In this document: one piece after another, positions 24,023-34,952 of the stretch | How the letters are laid out: each line of letters opens with the position of its first letter | How positions within the stretch are numbered: position 1 is the first letter of the stretch | Assembly: GCA_037893225.1 (NCBI GenBank) | Contig: JAZGUH010000357.1 | Location: 248,001 to 312,000, forward strand | Direction: 5' to 3' | DNA length: 64,000 nt | Source of the DNA: Hippasteria phrygiana | Taxonomy: Eukaryota; Echinodermata; Asteroidea; Valvatida; Goniasteridae | Notes under the pieces: model-generated | Databases searched by the model: none | Seen by the model: only the letters and a program-made list of their open reading frames with translations | What the model was told of the DNA's origin: nothing | Translations under genes and position numbers: made by a program

Positions 24023-27000
24023 ACTGTAGATTATGTTACTGCTGCAATTGATGCTACTGCTGCTGCTGCATACTGCTGCAGAATGCTGCTGTTGCCGCCG
24101 CCGCTGCTGCTGCTGCTGCTTCTTATTTTATGAAAGAGAAGAATTACAAGAGTATGGCCTTACCAGTATGTGTGAATGTAGCAAGATCTCCGTCCACAGC
24201 ATGTGCGGAGTTACCAGTACTTATCGATGTTGGCTTTCCAATAACCGAAAGAGCTAAGATAACAATTTTAGGAAAAATATATTATTAATACTTTTAAGTA
24301 CAAAGTATTGTTACTTTAAGTGAATTCCAAGGATAAAAACCTGCTACAAAAGAAAATACAAACGTATAAGCACTATACAGGGTGTCCCACAAAAATATAC
24401 CCAGCACGATATGGGGCAGAGGGGTACCCCTTTTGTCCCTATACCCTATACACTCTCCAGACTATTGTCACCTAACACATCCCCACTAGACTTCTGAAAA
24501 AAAATTCCTGAGATTCCGGGAACACAATGACCAACACAAAAGAGGGGGGGGGGGGGGGGGGGGGTTCGCTCTGCCCCATATCGTGCATCATATGCACAAA
24601 AAAGGAAACCCATCTTTTCAGGTAAATTACCCAACAAACAAATTATATTCCGCATAGGCTAATGGTAGGCCTATGTTTAGGTGAAAGATCATATTGTCTT
24701 CTTTCATAATATGATGTGAAATTATGATGGTAGCATCGTGCATGGGCGTCAATCCTGGGAGGGGGGGGGGGGGGGGCAGGGGGACATGTCCCCACGTTTT
24801 AAAGGGTTGGGGACACAATATCAAATACCCCCCCCCCCCCCCGCCCATGTTTTTCAACTCGTGTATCTCATATAGGGCCCTATGTACTGTAGCAGAAAAG
24901 TGTGAAAACTTAGCGGAAAGTGTGTAGACGGAGCGTAGCGCTCAGCGATATCTACGGGGTAAGTGTGTGCTTGTGGACAGCGCGTACCTTCGCTCGTGAT
25001 TGGGCGCTGGGCACGAGCGAAGCGCGTACCACGCGGTCGGCGACGCAAGCTTGGCAGCGAGCTGTGAAGACGTACATCTGTCCCTATCTAGGTTTTCTGT
25101 CCCACTGCCCAACGGTAAATGTTTCCATTTGGTACATTTTATGGAACGCCAAAGACGCAATACGTGATCATCGAATAGGTGATGAACTTTTGCGATCTTG
25201 TTAGATGCCAACTTAAACTGTTTTTACGGGAGTAGGCTAATTTAAAACAAATATTTACTTTAAATCAATATTTTGTATTCAAGCCCTAAAAATTCTATGG
25301 CCAGAAATTCGTGTCGGGGAAAAATTCTATGTGGTTATTTTTCTCATGTAAAGTGGTTGCTAAGGTATCAGAAAATTCGAAGTTTCGACACCGTATAGTC
25401 CATGTGTCACTTTTTCGTTTAATATTTCTGGACAATCGATGTTTCCACAGGGCAATGCAAATATGCAACACTGGTCATAAAAATCCACATGGCGATCTTT
25501 TACATACAACGGATTTCTTCTCGCTAGATTTGTTTTGTTCGGATAAAAATGAAAAATTCCAAAAGGCGACTAAACATAATTGTTTTAGTGTTTTTGGATT
25601 GCGTATGTTGTCTCACAAGTCAGTCGATGACCAGAATGATGAGGGAAATGATATAAATTACATAGCCAGAAGTTGATCACCATATCAAATTGTAAGCCCT
25701 CCTTTTCAAGCGTTCACGCAGTCACTGATTTTTCCGCTGTGGGAACTTCCATCAAAAACCGCGTCTCATACATTTTCGTACACCATTGAAAAGAGGAACA
25801 ACACTCTGATTTCTTAAAAGAATATAAGGAAGAAAACAATTCTACATCAAACTGATATAAAATTTTGAATTTTTAGTAAAAAGAAGGCCCGTACTTTTAA
25901 GGTTAAAATCGTAGTTTTAGCACAATTTATCACCATTTTGTGTGTAAAATCGCGGTTTTAAGTAGACCAATATGTCTCTTCAACTCACCGTAAATATCAA
26001 TTGTATGACATTCTTTAAAAAGTGTTGTTAAGGGAGATTCTGGTCTAAGTAATAATATAAAAACTATTCTGATTGGACCTTGTTATGGCATCACCAATCA
26101 TAATGCCGCTTACGCGAGCATTCAAGTTGTTGTTTAGGCTCGGCCTATGCGTGCTATCGATCAGGGGTGAGTGAGATTGGCCAAAGATGAACAATCCACG
26201 AAAAATCCACGAAAAATCCACGAGGACCCCAGATCAACATAGGGCCTATAGTTTGTATTTGTCTAAAGGCACCCTCTTAAAATTTCCATTTGTATTGGTC
26301 TGTATCCACTTTACGGTAAAAACACTTTTAGGATCATACCTCAGGAAATCCAGATTGCAAAACGGATTCTTTAAAAATTCTGAAATTCCGACAAAATCCG
26401 GACAAATCTTACCTATATGTGCTATATGGTTGAGTCACGCCGGCCGCAGACTGCACTGGGTTTTTCTACTACGTAGACCTACATGTTCCTATCCTTTCTA
26501 CACGCACAGTCTGTATGCGCGTACGATTTTGTTACTCGATTTTGCGCGTTACGATTGTATGATAGGAGCAGTTTTGGCCCCATTTATTATGCACTCGCGA
26601 AAATCCCGTCCATCACCGATTGTGAATACGCATCACCGAGCACGCCACATCAACGATCACGTGCAAAAGTCCATCACCGATCGCGAAAGGCCATCACCGA
26701 TCGCGAAAGGCCATTACCGACCATGAAAGTGCATCACCGATTGGATTATCACCTTAATATCTCTTTAGTGTTGCAATTAGCTGCGCCTTATACGCAAGGC
26801 CAAGCAGTGCAATAGTATACAAATAATGAATGTTTATGAGTGCGATGGTAAGAATGATTTCATGAAGTGACAGATTGAATGTTCCATTCCACGAGGCGAA
26901 GTCGAGTGGAATGGGACATTTCATCTGTCACCGAATGAAATTATTCTTACCACTGCACGAATGTGAAACATTTATTATTTGTTTTATACAACGCCTGAAT

Positions 27001-29106
27001 AAATCCTCGACAGATTGCATGCATGGATTTCTTTGTATACAACGTGCCGTTTACCTTCTCAGTCCCGCATAAAACCGCAACAAAAAGTGGTCCAGTTCCG
27101 AATCAGTTAAAGCTTTAATTGTTGTTCCTGCGTGTCTTGCAAATTCCACTAATCGTTTGACTGCATATTTCATTTGTCTTGTGTTAGCAGCGTCAGCATC
27201 GCCTACGAGTTCCAATATTTCGTCGTCCGTTAGGAGAACAAACCGCGGTTCGGAAACACCGTCCGCCATTTTGTGTGAATGACAGCCTAGACTGGTTCCC
27301 GGTCCCCATATGTATATACTATACATTTGATGTCCGAAGGACAATGGAGGGATCGGAAACCAGTCTGTTGTAGCGGCAACAACAGTGGCCGTGAAATTCG
27401 GGAAGTTACATCGCACGCCCCTATCGTGCGATGTAACTTCGCGCCGTGCAATGGGACGAATAATTCAATGCACGTGATCGACGATCCACCAATCAGATGG
27501 CGGAGATTTATTCAGGCGTTGTATAATAGCTACGTATTGTTACTAGTAGGCCTACTCTCACCAACGAGTACAGGTTACCCGGGACACCATCACAAAAACA
27601 AGTAATTATGTGAAGCACAATTGTTATAGACATTTAATATCAACAGTTTGAATTTGGAAAGCTTGTACTGTAATGATCCACTATATGCCATCATGAGCGC
27701 GCTCCTGACACTTTAAAAATGCGTACAACTCCGCTTCCTGTGGATCTTCCATCTGCCCCCCCCACCCCCTCCCCCACCCCCTCCCACCCGAGCATTTTCC
27801 CCTGGCCCCACCAGGGACCCTAAGACAAGCCGACGGGCATCGCCAGGACTTTTTCTAGATGTGAGCAAACTAAGCACTCACCAGAAAGCAGCAAAGGGAG
27901 AAATCACCGGCCGTGGAAAAATCGAAAGGGGAGGGTGGTGCTGGACATCACTAAATTGTTCAAGACTGCAATACATGTACCAAAAGGCCAATTGTATAAA
28001 GCCGCATTTCAGTCCCCTTTCTCCAGGTTTCGAGTGTTTTAAATATAGGCCTACATTCAATTGAGTACCACATTGACTTCGCACCTCGTCTTCTTATTAA
28101 TTTTTTATAATTTTTTTTATAATTGATGCCCGCCCCCCCCCCCCCCCCCCCCCCCACAGTTTAAATTGGATTGACGCCCATGGGATCATGCATGACTGAT
28201 CAGAGACAATTTGAAGTTGCTATTTCAGATTTGGTTTTGTTCGGGATGGGGCATTTATGTACACATCATGACTCGAGGAATAAGGAGGTCCGTGACGAGT
28301 GGCCACCCAGATCCGCAGACCTCACTGCGTGCGATTTCTTCCTGTGGGGTTATCTCAAAAGTAAGGTCTACACCTCTTTGCCTTGAGACAGAATCATCAC
28401 AGAGGTTGAGGCAGTGCGGCAGTGGAGGGACGTGATCCTACGTGCAGTGAGGGCAATGAGAACCAAGGCACAGGCTTGTGTGGACAGGGATGGTGGGCAT
28501 GTTGAAGGACATTGAACTTTGGACAACTATACGTTTCCGGAGAAATTTACTCCCATGTAAGAAATGGAATAAAAGAAATGTAAAAAAAAAACTGATTTGT
28601 CACAGACCTCACTTGGTATTTTGAATGTATGCATATTTCTACTCAGAAAAAGAGTATGTTTTCAGGACTAAAATGTTAATTAAGAGAGAAATTTGAAATC
28701 GTGCCAAGCCTCTCGATGCTGGAAATCAATTCCAATCATTTTTTTATGGGAATGACTGAATGACTCTGGTTTAGTCCTTTGTTTCAATGAAATTGGTAAT
28801 TGTCGTTAATTATTTGTGAAATTTGTTGAATATATCACTTGGGGTTTCTAACCTTTTCCAGCATGGTGGGCCGAAATTTTCCTCAATTGCCGGTTAGGGC
28901 GACACATAATCCTGGAAAAGAGTGGGTTAGGGTGACCTGGTCGAATAGGGCGACAATTTGGTGTCGCCCTATTGTGAAAGTCGCCCCTTTGGAGTGTTTT
29001 TTAGTAAGGCGCGTTGGGAAAGTGCTCTAAAAGGGCGACACTCGTGTCGCCCCAATAAGGTTATTTCGGGAAGAGTCGCCCATTTGCCGCATCCAGGAGA
29101 TTTCTA

Positions 29107-29145
<39 letters not shown>

Positions 29146-29760
29146 ATTATTATTATTATTATTATTAGTACTTGGTTATTATTTAAAAAAATGATTATTT
29201 TCAATCTGAAAGCTTACTGCTTATACAAATGATACCAGTACCAATCCTCCTGATAATAGTTCAGTCCGAAATGCTGTTATCGAGAAAATTGTTTTATAAA
29301 GACCTCCAACAATGTTGTGGTTTGTTTAGATTTGATTCGAACGTGCACAAAAAAAAAAAGTTTCAACAGAACAGCTTGCGGATTTTGCTTCAACTTTCAC
29401 AGGTTTGCTATTTCAAGTAAAATGTTAAATCACACAACTGTTTTGTCTTTCAATGCTGTACCAAACCTTTAGGCGTTTCAGGTTTCACGGTTTAGCTCCC
29501 AACTCGGGAAATCGAAAATTCCACAAAGGTCTACTGTCTACTGGCTAGGCCCATTTCCGTGGACGCACCACTTGATGACATCATTGAGCACTATTTTGGA
29601 GAAGTTCTTATTATCCTATAGGTATATCGCTTAAATCACCTCTATGAAATCACTTACCAGTGAGCTCGCCACACCGACCATACTCCCAACAGATCACTTG
29701 AATTGCACAAAACAGAAAAGTAGCACGTCTTAAGTAGGCGATGTCTGCATCGTCCGCCAT
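22143..29760 (-). CDS. Secreted F-type lectin with C-terminal PAN domain, gene A
   Basis: Five exons on the minus strand, all junctions phase 1: 29658-29760 (ATG, signal peptide), 24164-24253, 23386-23487, 22769-23023, 22143-22390 (stop TAG at 22143). Predicted 265 aa. Residues 1-34 hold a hydrophobic core ATFLFCAIQVICW. Residues ~35-183 form one F-type lectin (fucolectin) domain: GKPTSIS, AVDGD, THT, DPHPWWKLDL, the CC pair, NRF-AAAVIR, then AEVEVEEY. Eel fucolectin binds fucose with one His and two Arg; candidates here are His of THT, Arg before NCC and Arg of NRF. Residues ~184-265 are a PAN/apple-like domain (C-x3-C-x4-C-SSF, QCRLYNL). Likely a soluble carbohydrate-binding protein, perhaps in innate recognition (inference). 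The exon 4 acceptor is chosen at TTGAAG because it keeps phase and the Arg; the preceding tract varies between copies like an intron. Confidence 0.85.
23843..24120. repeat. Imperfect CTG/TTG trinucleotide tract in lectin intron 2
   Basis: Long run of CTG, TTG and variants between exons 2 and 3 of gene A; CAG-type on the sense strand. It yields poly-Leu and poly-Ala ORFs that are not genes. Unit B has the counterpart at 37875-38255. Confidence 0.9.
24725..26750. repeat. Dispersed repeat, copy 1 (partner near 42840-44510)
   Basis: Shares recognisable text with 42840-44510: the opening GGGCGTCAATCCTGGGGG with GTCCCC and ACACAATATCAAAT, the GCCCAACGGTAAATG...ATGGAACGCCAAAGACGC stretch (25105; 44060) and the block from ATGGCCAGAAATTCGTGTCG (25298; 44275). 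Ends are not defined and no intact gene is visible. The related phrase TTGACGCCCATG occurs reversed at 28172 and 47054. Confidence 0.6.
26610..26745. repeat. Short minisatellite, CCATCACCGATCGCGAAAGG-type
   Basis: About six imperfect units around 19-20 bp (CATCACCGATCGCGAAAGGC and variants). The inverted form (GATCGGTGATGGACTTTTGC) occurs at 44127-44175. Confidence 0.8.
26985..27525. mobile_element. Unit bounded by 21-bp perfect inverted repeats
   Basis: 26985-27005 is the exact reverse complement of 27505-27525 (core ACAACGCCTGAATAAATC). It encloses the KIAA1958-like exon. A separate short foldback with GTGGAATGGGACA arms lies just left (26880-26925). Class unknown. Confidence 0.5.
27055..27269 (-). 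CDS. First exon of a KIAA1958/ZMYM-like (DUF3504) protein
   Basis: ATG at 27269 in a strong context, 71 codons plus two bases, then AGAAG/GTAAAC donor. The text MADGVSEPRF, LTDDEILELVGDADAANT, KYAVKRLVEFARHAGT, and ELDHFLLRFYAGLRR is the usual N-terminal region of the large invertebrate KIAA1958/ZMYM-like family, whose C-terminal domain derives from a Crypton tyrosine recombinase. No second exon is seen in the window within the insertion, so it is probably an element-carried or orphaned first exon. The frame is intact. Confidence 0.6.
28171..28515 (+). pseudogene. Mariner-type (DDE) transposase C-terminal fragment
   Basis: The frame reads WPPRSADLTACDFFLWGYLK, diagnostic of mariner/Tc1-like DDE transposases just around the last catalytic acidic residue, then continues after a TGA (28384, probably from CGA) to EVEAVRQWRDVI and VDRDGGHVEGH, the family's usual C-terminus. 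Upstream catalytic regions are missing and a nonsense codon interrupts it, so it is inactive. Confidence 0.8.
28880..29110. mobile_element. Insertion rich in GGGCGACA hairpins
   Basis: Absent from unit B, where GGCCGAAATT runs straight into the ATT repeat (47910-47935). Contains AATAGGGCGACA-ATTTGG-TGTCGCCCTATT and GGGCGACAC-TC-GTGTCGCCC hairpins plus GGGTTAGGGTGACC. Similar designs occur at 52195-52470 and 53520-53700. Confidence 0.55.
29107..29168. repeat. (ATT)n microsatellite
   Basis: About 20 units with one ATA interruption; much shorter in unit B (near 47928). Confidence 0.95.
29658..29760 (-). CDS. Lectin gene A, exon 1 (signal peptide)
   Basis: ATG in a good context (GAGCATGG), 34 codons, then CACTG/GTAAGTGA, phase 1, matching the phase of exon 2. 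The same exon is found in unit B at 49340-49442 with one amino-acid change (Ala to Val). The intron to exon 2 is 5.4 kb, mostly because of the 24373-28620 insertion. Confidence 0.75.
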
Positions 29761-29914
29761 GCTCAATTCAGCATTGATTTCCTTGCTCCCTCCTGCGTTT
29801 GGTAAAACTGGCAGCGAACTGTTCTCTCTCCTTGACTACAACTCCAGCCCCCAAAAAAATCATTTAGCCTGGCCTTGAGGTTAATTAGCCAAGACACATT
29901 GCCATGGCACCCTT

Positions 29915-30130
29915 TTAAACGCCGTGCTACTGCCGTGCCGAACTCAAATGAATTGATTTTTTTCAATTCGGCACTGCTGTAGCACGACGTTAGAACCAAT
30001 CAGCTCGGTAGATTGAATTCGGCACGCCAACGCCCTCTGGCTCGACAGGGTCTGCCGCGCTATCGCCGTTCTAAGGCTGAACGGCATAACACGGCACTGC
30101 TCTAAACGCCGTGCTATATACTGCCGTGCC
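29915..30130. repeat. Palindromic GCCGTGC element upstream of lectin gene A
   Basis: Contains repeated inverted words AAACGCCGTGCTA, CTGCCGTGCCGAA and TTCGGCACTGC. Also present in unit B (49612-49765), so it predates the duplication. A related fragment lies at 51150-51215. It lies 155 bp upstream of the lectin ATG and may overlap the promoter. Confidence 0.6.
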
Positions 30131-30567
30131 GAATGGTCAAGGTCCGAGGACTGCAAACAAACACACGTCAATAGAGCCTGAAAGTAAAGGTTCACGCGGC
30201 GGAATTCCGGAGACCTTGCGCGGCCCGCCTATGGACATTTCACCTGCTGAAATTTTTGGTAGAATGATTTCTAACCTTAACCACCCCAAGAAATACTTAT
30301 GGTGGAATTTAATGCCATTATTTTTCAAATAAAATTGCGGAAAAAACACTCGTATAGACAGGGGAAAGGGAAATATTATTTTTGACCTTTACACCCGTTG
30401 TTAGCATACCCAGGTCAAACAATTAACATAAACATAAAAATAAGAATGAGAATAAAAACAAAAATGTAAATTAAAATAATAATTAAAATAGAATTAAGAA
30501 TTAAAATTAAAATATTAAATAGTTCAACCAGTATTGCAGCGAGTTGCAGGTTGCACACACATGCAGT

Positions 30568-33500
30568 TAGTCTTGGTTCCAAGACGTTACTGTCTGATAC
30601 TTGTCATCAACAGAGGGCGCAATTTACAGGCTGTCACCGGCGGGCGAGCGCGCGATCAATCACGGAGTTACAGTAACGTCTTGGATATTTCTACTTTTGA
30701 GGGCGGGACCCGACTATGGAAATCGTGGCTAAACATGCATCATTCATATCACGTGACTGGTCTGACCTCAATGGTTAAGTTTGACCGATTGCCCCAATTA
30801 TGCAAAATGCGCCTGCGGTCGACGCGACGTGTAATATAATACCGTTTAAAAAAACTTGGACGTACTGTACTACTGTGTACAAAAGCCACTTGTACATACA
30901 ATGTACATGTACATGTATATGTACAATCATGGAGGTTGTGTTTTCTTCCTCCATGGTACAATGTACATATCCACATATGAACACTGTGGATACATGTATA
31001 GTGTACGTATGTATAGGTACTTGAACTTCAAGTTTGAATAACTTGGAGTTTCTGATCTTTCTTGCTACGTCCCAGAATGAGATAATGACAATTTACCTGC
31101 AGGTGTGCACTTTAATCTGGGATGTTAATTAGCCAATGTGAATGAATAAATGCAGAATAGTCAAATTTTTAAATTATTTGTTATCAAAGATTGATTTTTG
31201 CCAGTCTTGTTTAATTACATGTACAAACATGTGGTGCCTTTTTTGCAGCCAGCCATGGCCAGGCCCAGTATTGTATTGGATATTTCAGTCCAGTCAGTTG
31301 CATGCACAATATATTTAAAGGACGTCTTTGGTCAACTTTTGACTGAAAAACGTTTTTACTCACTTTGTCTTCAAGGTGGAGCTTAAATTCATCAGTGTCT
31401 TAATTATTTATATTTCTCCCAATATAGAATTCCTCCACTAAATACATTACATTCCTACATGTGTATAGCAATCCATGTATACTAATATTTTAAAAAGTGA
31501 ACATGAAGAAGAGAAGTCTGAAATAGCAAGCCCAGCAAACCACTTAAATGCAGTGGATTTAAAATCAAAGTAGATGGTTAACTTCACTCATTTATTTTAA
31601 TTCTTGAGGTAAACATAATTTTTCACTGGATAAAATGTATTTCTGTAAAGATTTTAAACCATTATTGTAAAGTTACATTTATGTTAACATATACTTTACC
31701 ATTGAAGGTTAGAACTGCCACAGAGTTCATCAGAAATGTCCAGACATGTAATAGAAAAAATACATGCAGTAGTCGGTGTACATATATTGGTTAAAAGAAC
31801 TACATCACAATTGATTTCATTACAGTCATAATAATTGATCATTTTCACATTTTTTTAAAACAATTTTTATACAAAGGAAAACATATCAGAAAGGATTAAC
31901 AAAAGGTGATACATACGGCGTACATAATAGCCCAACTTTTATAGTTAAATATAATCCCAAAAAAATTGTCGACAAGAAGAAGTGTTGATAAGTGAAGGCA
32001 AAAACATAGATTTCGGGGTTGTGGGGATGGGGAATATATCTCCACCCACACACACTTTATGACAAGATCACCCCTAGACAATAAAACCAGGCAGAAGAAA
32101 AAAATAAAAATAGACCAGGAGGTAATTATATATTTCATATGGAAATTACAGTAGAATTGTCGGAAAGAGGGTTAAATTTGGGTTTGTGTATGGACCATAA
32201 TTAATACATGTACAATAAACAGCGTAGTGTCCAATCCCCCCCCCCCCCCTTCGAAATTTTCAGTTGGTTGGTTTTGGAAATGTCATGATAACCCCCCCCC
32301 CCCCCCCCCCCCTTTTCCCGGTCTCCACACATGTCATAGTCAAATCATGGAGGCGCGCTTGAGTGAAGGTAACAATTTATGAGAAGGTATTACCCGATGA
32401 CATGTACATTATATATTGTGCATGTACATTGTATGAGCTAGAACACTGGTGTATAAACATGTGAGGTGATAAACTTAAAAAAGACTTCAGAATGGAGGAC
32501 GTCCCAGCCAGTTTGTATAAATAAATGTATTATACATTTTTTTAAATGTCGATTTTTTTTACACTGAGTAGTATAATGACCGGTACATCTGCCAATTTAA
32601 TTTTTCAGGATGGAAATTGAAAATACATGAAAAAAGAGATGTAACAAATGGTGTGTTTCATATTTCTGATGAACTCTGTGGCAGTTCTAACCTTCAATGG
32701 TAAAGTATATGTTAACATAAATGTAACTTTACAATAATGGTTTAAAATCTTTACAGAAATACATTTTATCCAGTGAAAAATTATGTTTACCTCAAGAATT
32801 AAAAGAAAATGAGTGAAGTTAACCATCTACTTTGATTTTAAATCCACTGCATTTAAGTGGTTTGCTGGGCTTGCTATTTCAGACTTCTCTTCTTCATGTT
32901 CACTTTTTCAAATATTAGTATATATGGATTACTATACACATGTAGGAATGTAATGTATTTAGTGGAGGAATTTTTTATTGGGAGAAAGAAATATAAATAA
33001 GACAATGATGAATTTAAGCTCCACCTTGAAGACAAAGTGAGTAAAAACGTTTTTCAGTCAAAAGTTGACCAAAGACCGTCCTGTAAATTGTGCATGCAAC
33101 TAACTGGACTGAAATATCCAATACAATACTGGGCCTGGCCATGGCTGGCTGCAAAAAAAGGCACCACATGTTTGTACATGTAATTAAACAAGACTGGCAA
33201 AAATCAATCTTTGATAAAAAATAATTTAAAATTTTTAGTATTCTGCATTTATTCATTTACATTGGCTAATTAACATCCCAGATTAAAGTGCACACCTGCA
33301 GGTAAATTATCATTATCTCATTCTGTGACGTAGCAAGAAAGATCAGAAACTCCCAAGTTATTCAAACTTGAAGTTCAAGTACGTATACGTACACTATACA
33401 ATACAATCCACAGTGTTCAAATGTGGATGTACATTGTACATAAATACATGTACATGTACATGTACATTGTATGTAGGCCTACAAGTGGCTTTTGTACACA

Positions 33501-34002
33501 GTAGTACATCCACGTTTTTTTCAAACGGTATTATATTACACGTCGCGTCGACCGCAGGCGTATTTTGCATAATTGGGGCAATCGGTCAAACTTAACCATG
33601 GAGGTCAGACCAGTCACGTGATATGAATGATGCATGTTTAGCCACGATTTCCATAGTCGGGTCCCGCCCCCAAAAGTAAGAAATATCCAAGACGTTACTG
33701 TAACTCCGTGATTGATCGCTCGCTCGCCCGCTGGTGACAGCCTGTAAATTGCGCCCTCTGTTGATGACAAGTATCAGACAGTAACGTCTTGGAACCAAGA
33801 CTATCACGTGATATGAATGATGCATGTTTAGCCACGATTTCCATAGTCGGGTCCCGCCCCCAAAAGTAAGAAATATCCAAGACGTTATACTGTAAAAATT
33901 AACTCCGTGATTGATCGCGCGCTCTCCCGCTGGTGACAGCCTGTAAATTGCGCCCTCTGTTGATGACAAGTATCAGACAGTAACGTCTTGGAACCAAGAC
34001 TA
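30568..34002. mobile_element. 3.4-kb giant inverted-repeat element (M1)
   Basis: Starts TAGTCTTGGTTCCAAGACGT and ends with its reverse complement. The left arm 30568-31737 is matched by the right arm 32662-34002; the right arm is longer because its outer ~190 bp is tandemly duplicated (about 33612-33801 and 33802-34001). The ~920-bp centre has poly-C runs. Unit B lacks it: ACATGCAGTGTGCAGTG is continuous near 50655. Ends are shared with the element at 40201-41886. Long terminal repeats and ~9-bp duplication of its relative suggest a Mutator-like element. The two matching 60-80 aa ORFs in the arms are mirror copies, not genes. Confidence 0.75.
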
Positions 34003-34952
34003 TGTGCAGTGTAGACTGACTGTTGACTTACGACTGTACATGTGCATGTACGCCGGGAATAGCGCGAACAATGTATATACTGCATGCGTTCTTGAGATTT
34101 CCGGAAGTTATAGGTGATTTTTAGCACAATATTTCTCTTTCGATTCGTCTGATTTTAAAGTTTTTACAAATTGATATGGTAGAAACAATTTTGCAAAGGC
34201 CATTTATGAGGGTGAATTTCTTTAATGCTCGAACGAAATTGAAAATACTAGCAATTTTAGACGTTAATTGTCCTATTCGAGGTCTCCGGATGCGCGCCAC
34301 TAGGGGTGAACTTTCAGGTTGCAGACCAGTAAATCGGCCGCAAATTGCCCACACCGGCCAAGTCACGATTTGTGAGCCCTCAAATTCTCTGCTGTTAGAG
34401 AATTCTGAGGGCCATGAACTTGAGGGTTTGTAAAAGAGAAGGTTGGAAGCCGTGTACAGGACTGCCAGCTTGTATTACTGTGAAATTCGGATGAAATTGG
34501 GCCCTAAAAGGGCTCTATTTTGCAATGGAGCGTAGGCATCATCTTTTAAGCTGTCGATGGGCTACAGGGCTACTTTTTTTTTGGGGGGGGGGAGATCTGT
34601 GCAGGGAAATTTCTCCCAAAAGTCATCGGTTAATCCCCACAAAATTGCACAGAAACTTTAAAATAATGAAATAAACTTTAATTTGATGTGTGTCTCAAAA
34701 CTGTTTATCATCACAATTTGCCAATATACCCTTTTTATGTGACGTCACCAGTCCATATTTGGCAACCTAAAGAAGAGGCCTGGAGCCAACACCGAAATGT
34801 AAATTTCACGCAAAATTCCTATTACAGTTTGAAGGATTAAAATCATAGTCTTTTTATATATAACTCTATGGTTAAAACGCTTTTCGAAATTTCCGAGACA
34901 CGGTCGGCGCGGATTTCGGGAATTTCACGAGCATAATCATGCACCTGTATAA
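34003..34952. other. Right part of unit A, no gene
   Basis: Matches unit B at about 50660-51000 and 52027-52160. Contains a poly-G run at 34579 and a TGACGTCA at 34740. Nothing else recognised. Confidence 0.6.

Larger units (their letters stand above)
24373..28620. mobile_element. Composite insertion in lectin intron 1 of unit A
   Basis: Unit A sequence matching unit B stops after AAGCACTA (24372; B at 47605) and resumes at GCATATTTCT (about 28630; B at 47692). The insert starts TACAGGGTGTCCCACAAAAA, a mariner-like terminal motif, and near its right end holds a decayed mariner-type transposase. Other elements are nested: a poly-G/poly-C rich repeat (24725-26750), a KIAA1958-like exon between inverted repeats, and a short minisatellite. 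The right terminus is not clearly a match to the left, so this is a composite. Confidence 0.65.
20516..34940. repeat. Segmental duplication unit A
   Basis: First of three tandem paralogous segments. Its start near 20516 matches 60337 on, the lectin gene part matches B (34953-38458) and C (60620-63335), and its right part (28626-30567 and 34003-34830) matches B at 47689-50660, 50660-51000 and 52027-52160. Unit A is expanded by insertions at 24373-28620, 28880-29110 and 30568-34002 and by the GACC repeat. Confidence 0.85.

Noticed and set aside
23837..24257. Poly-Leu/Ala/Cys ORFs at 23742-24257 and 37848-38455
   Set aside because: Translations of the CTG repeat lying in a lectin intron.
31198..33256. 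Two similar ORFs containing ARPSIVLDISVQ
   Set aside because: Mirror-image copies in the arms of the giant inverted repeat, with no family match.
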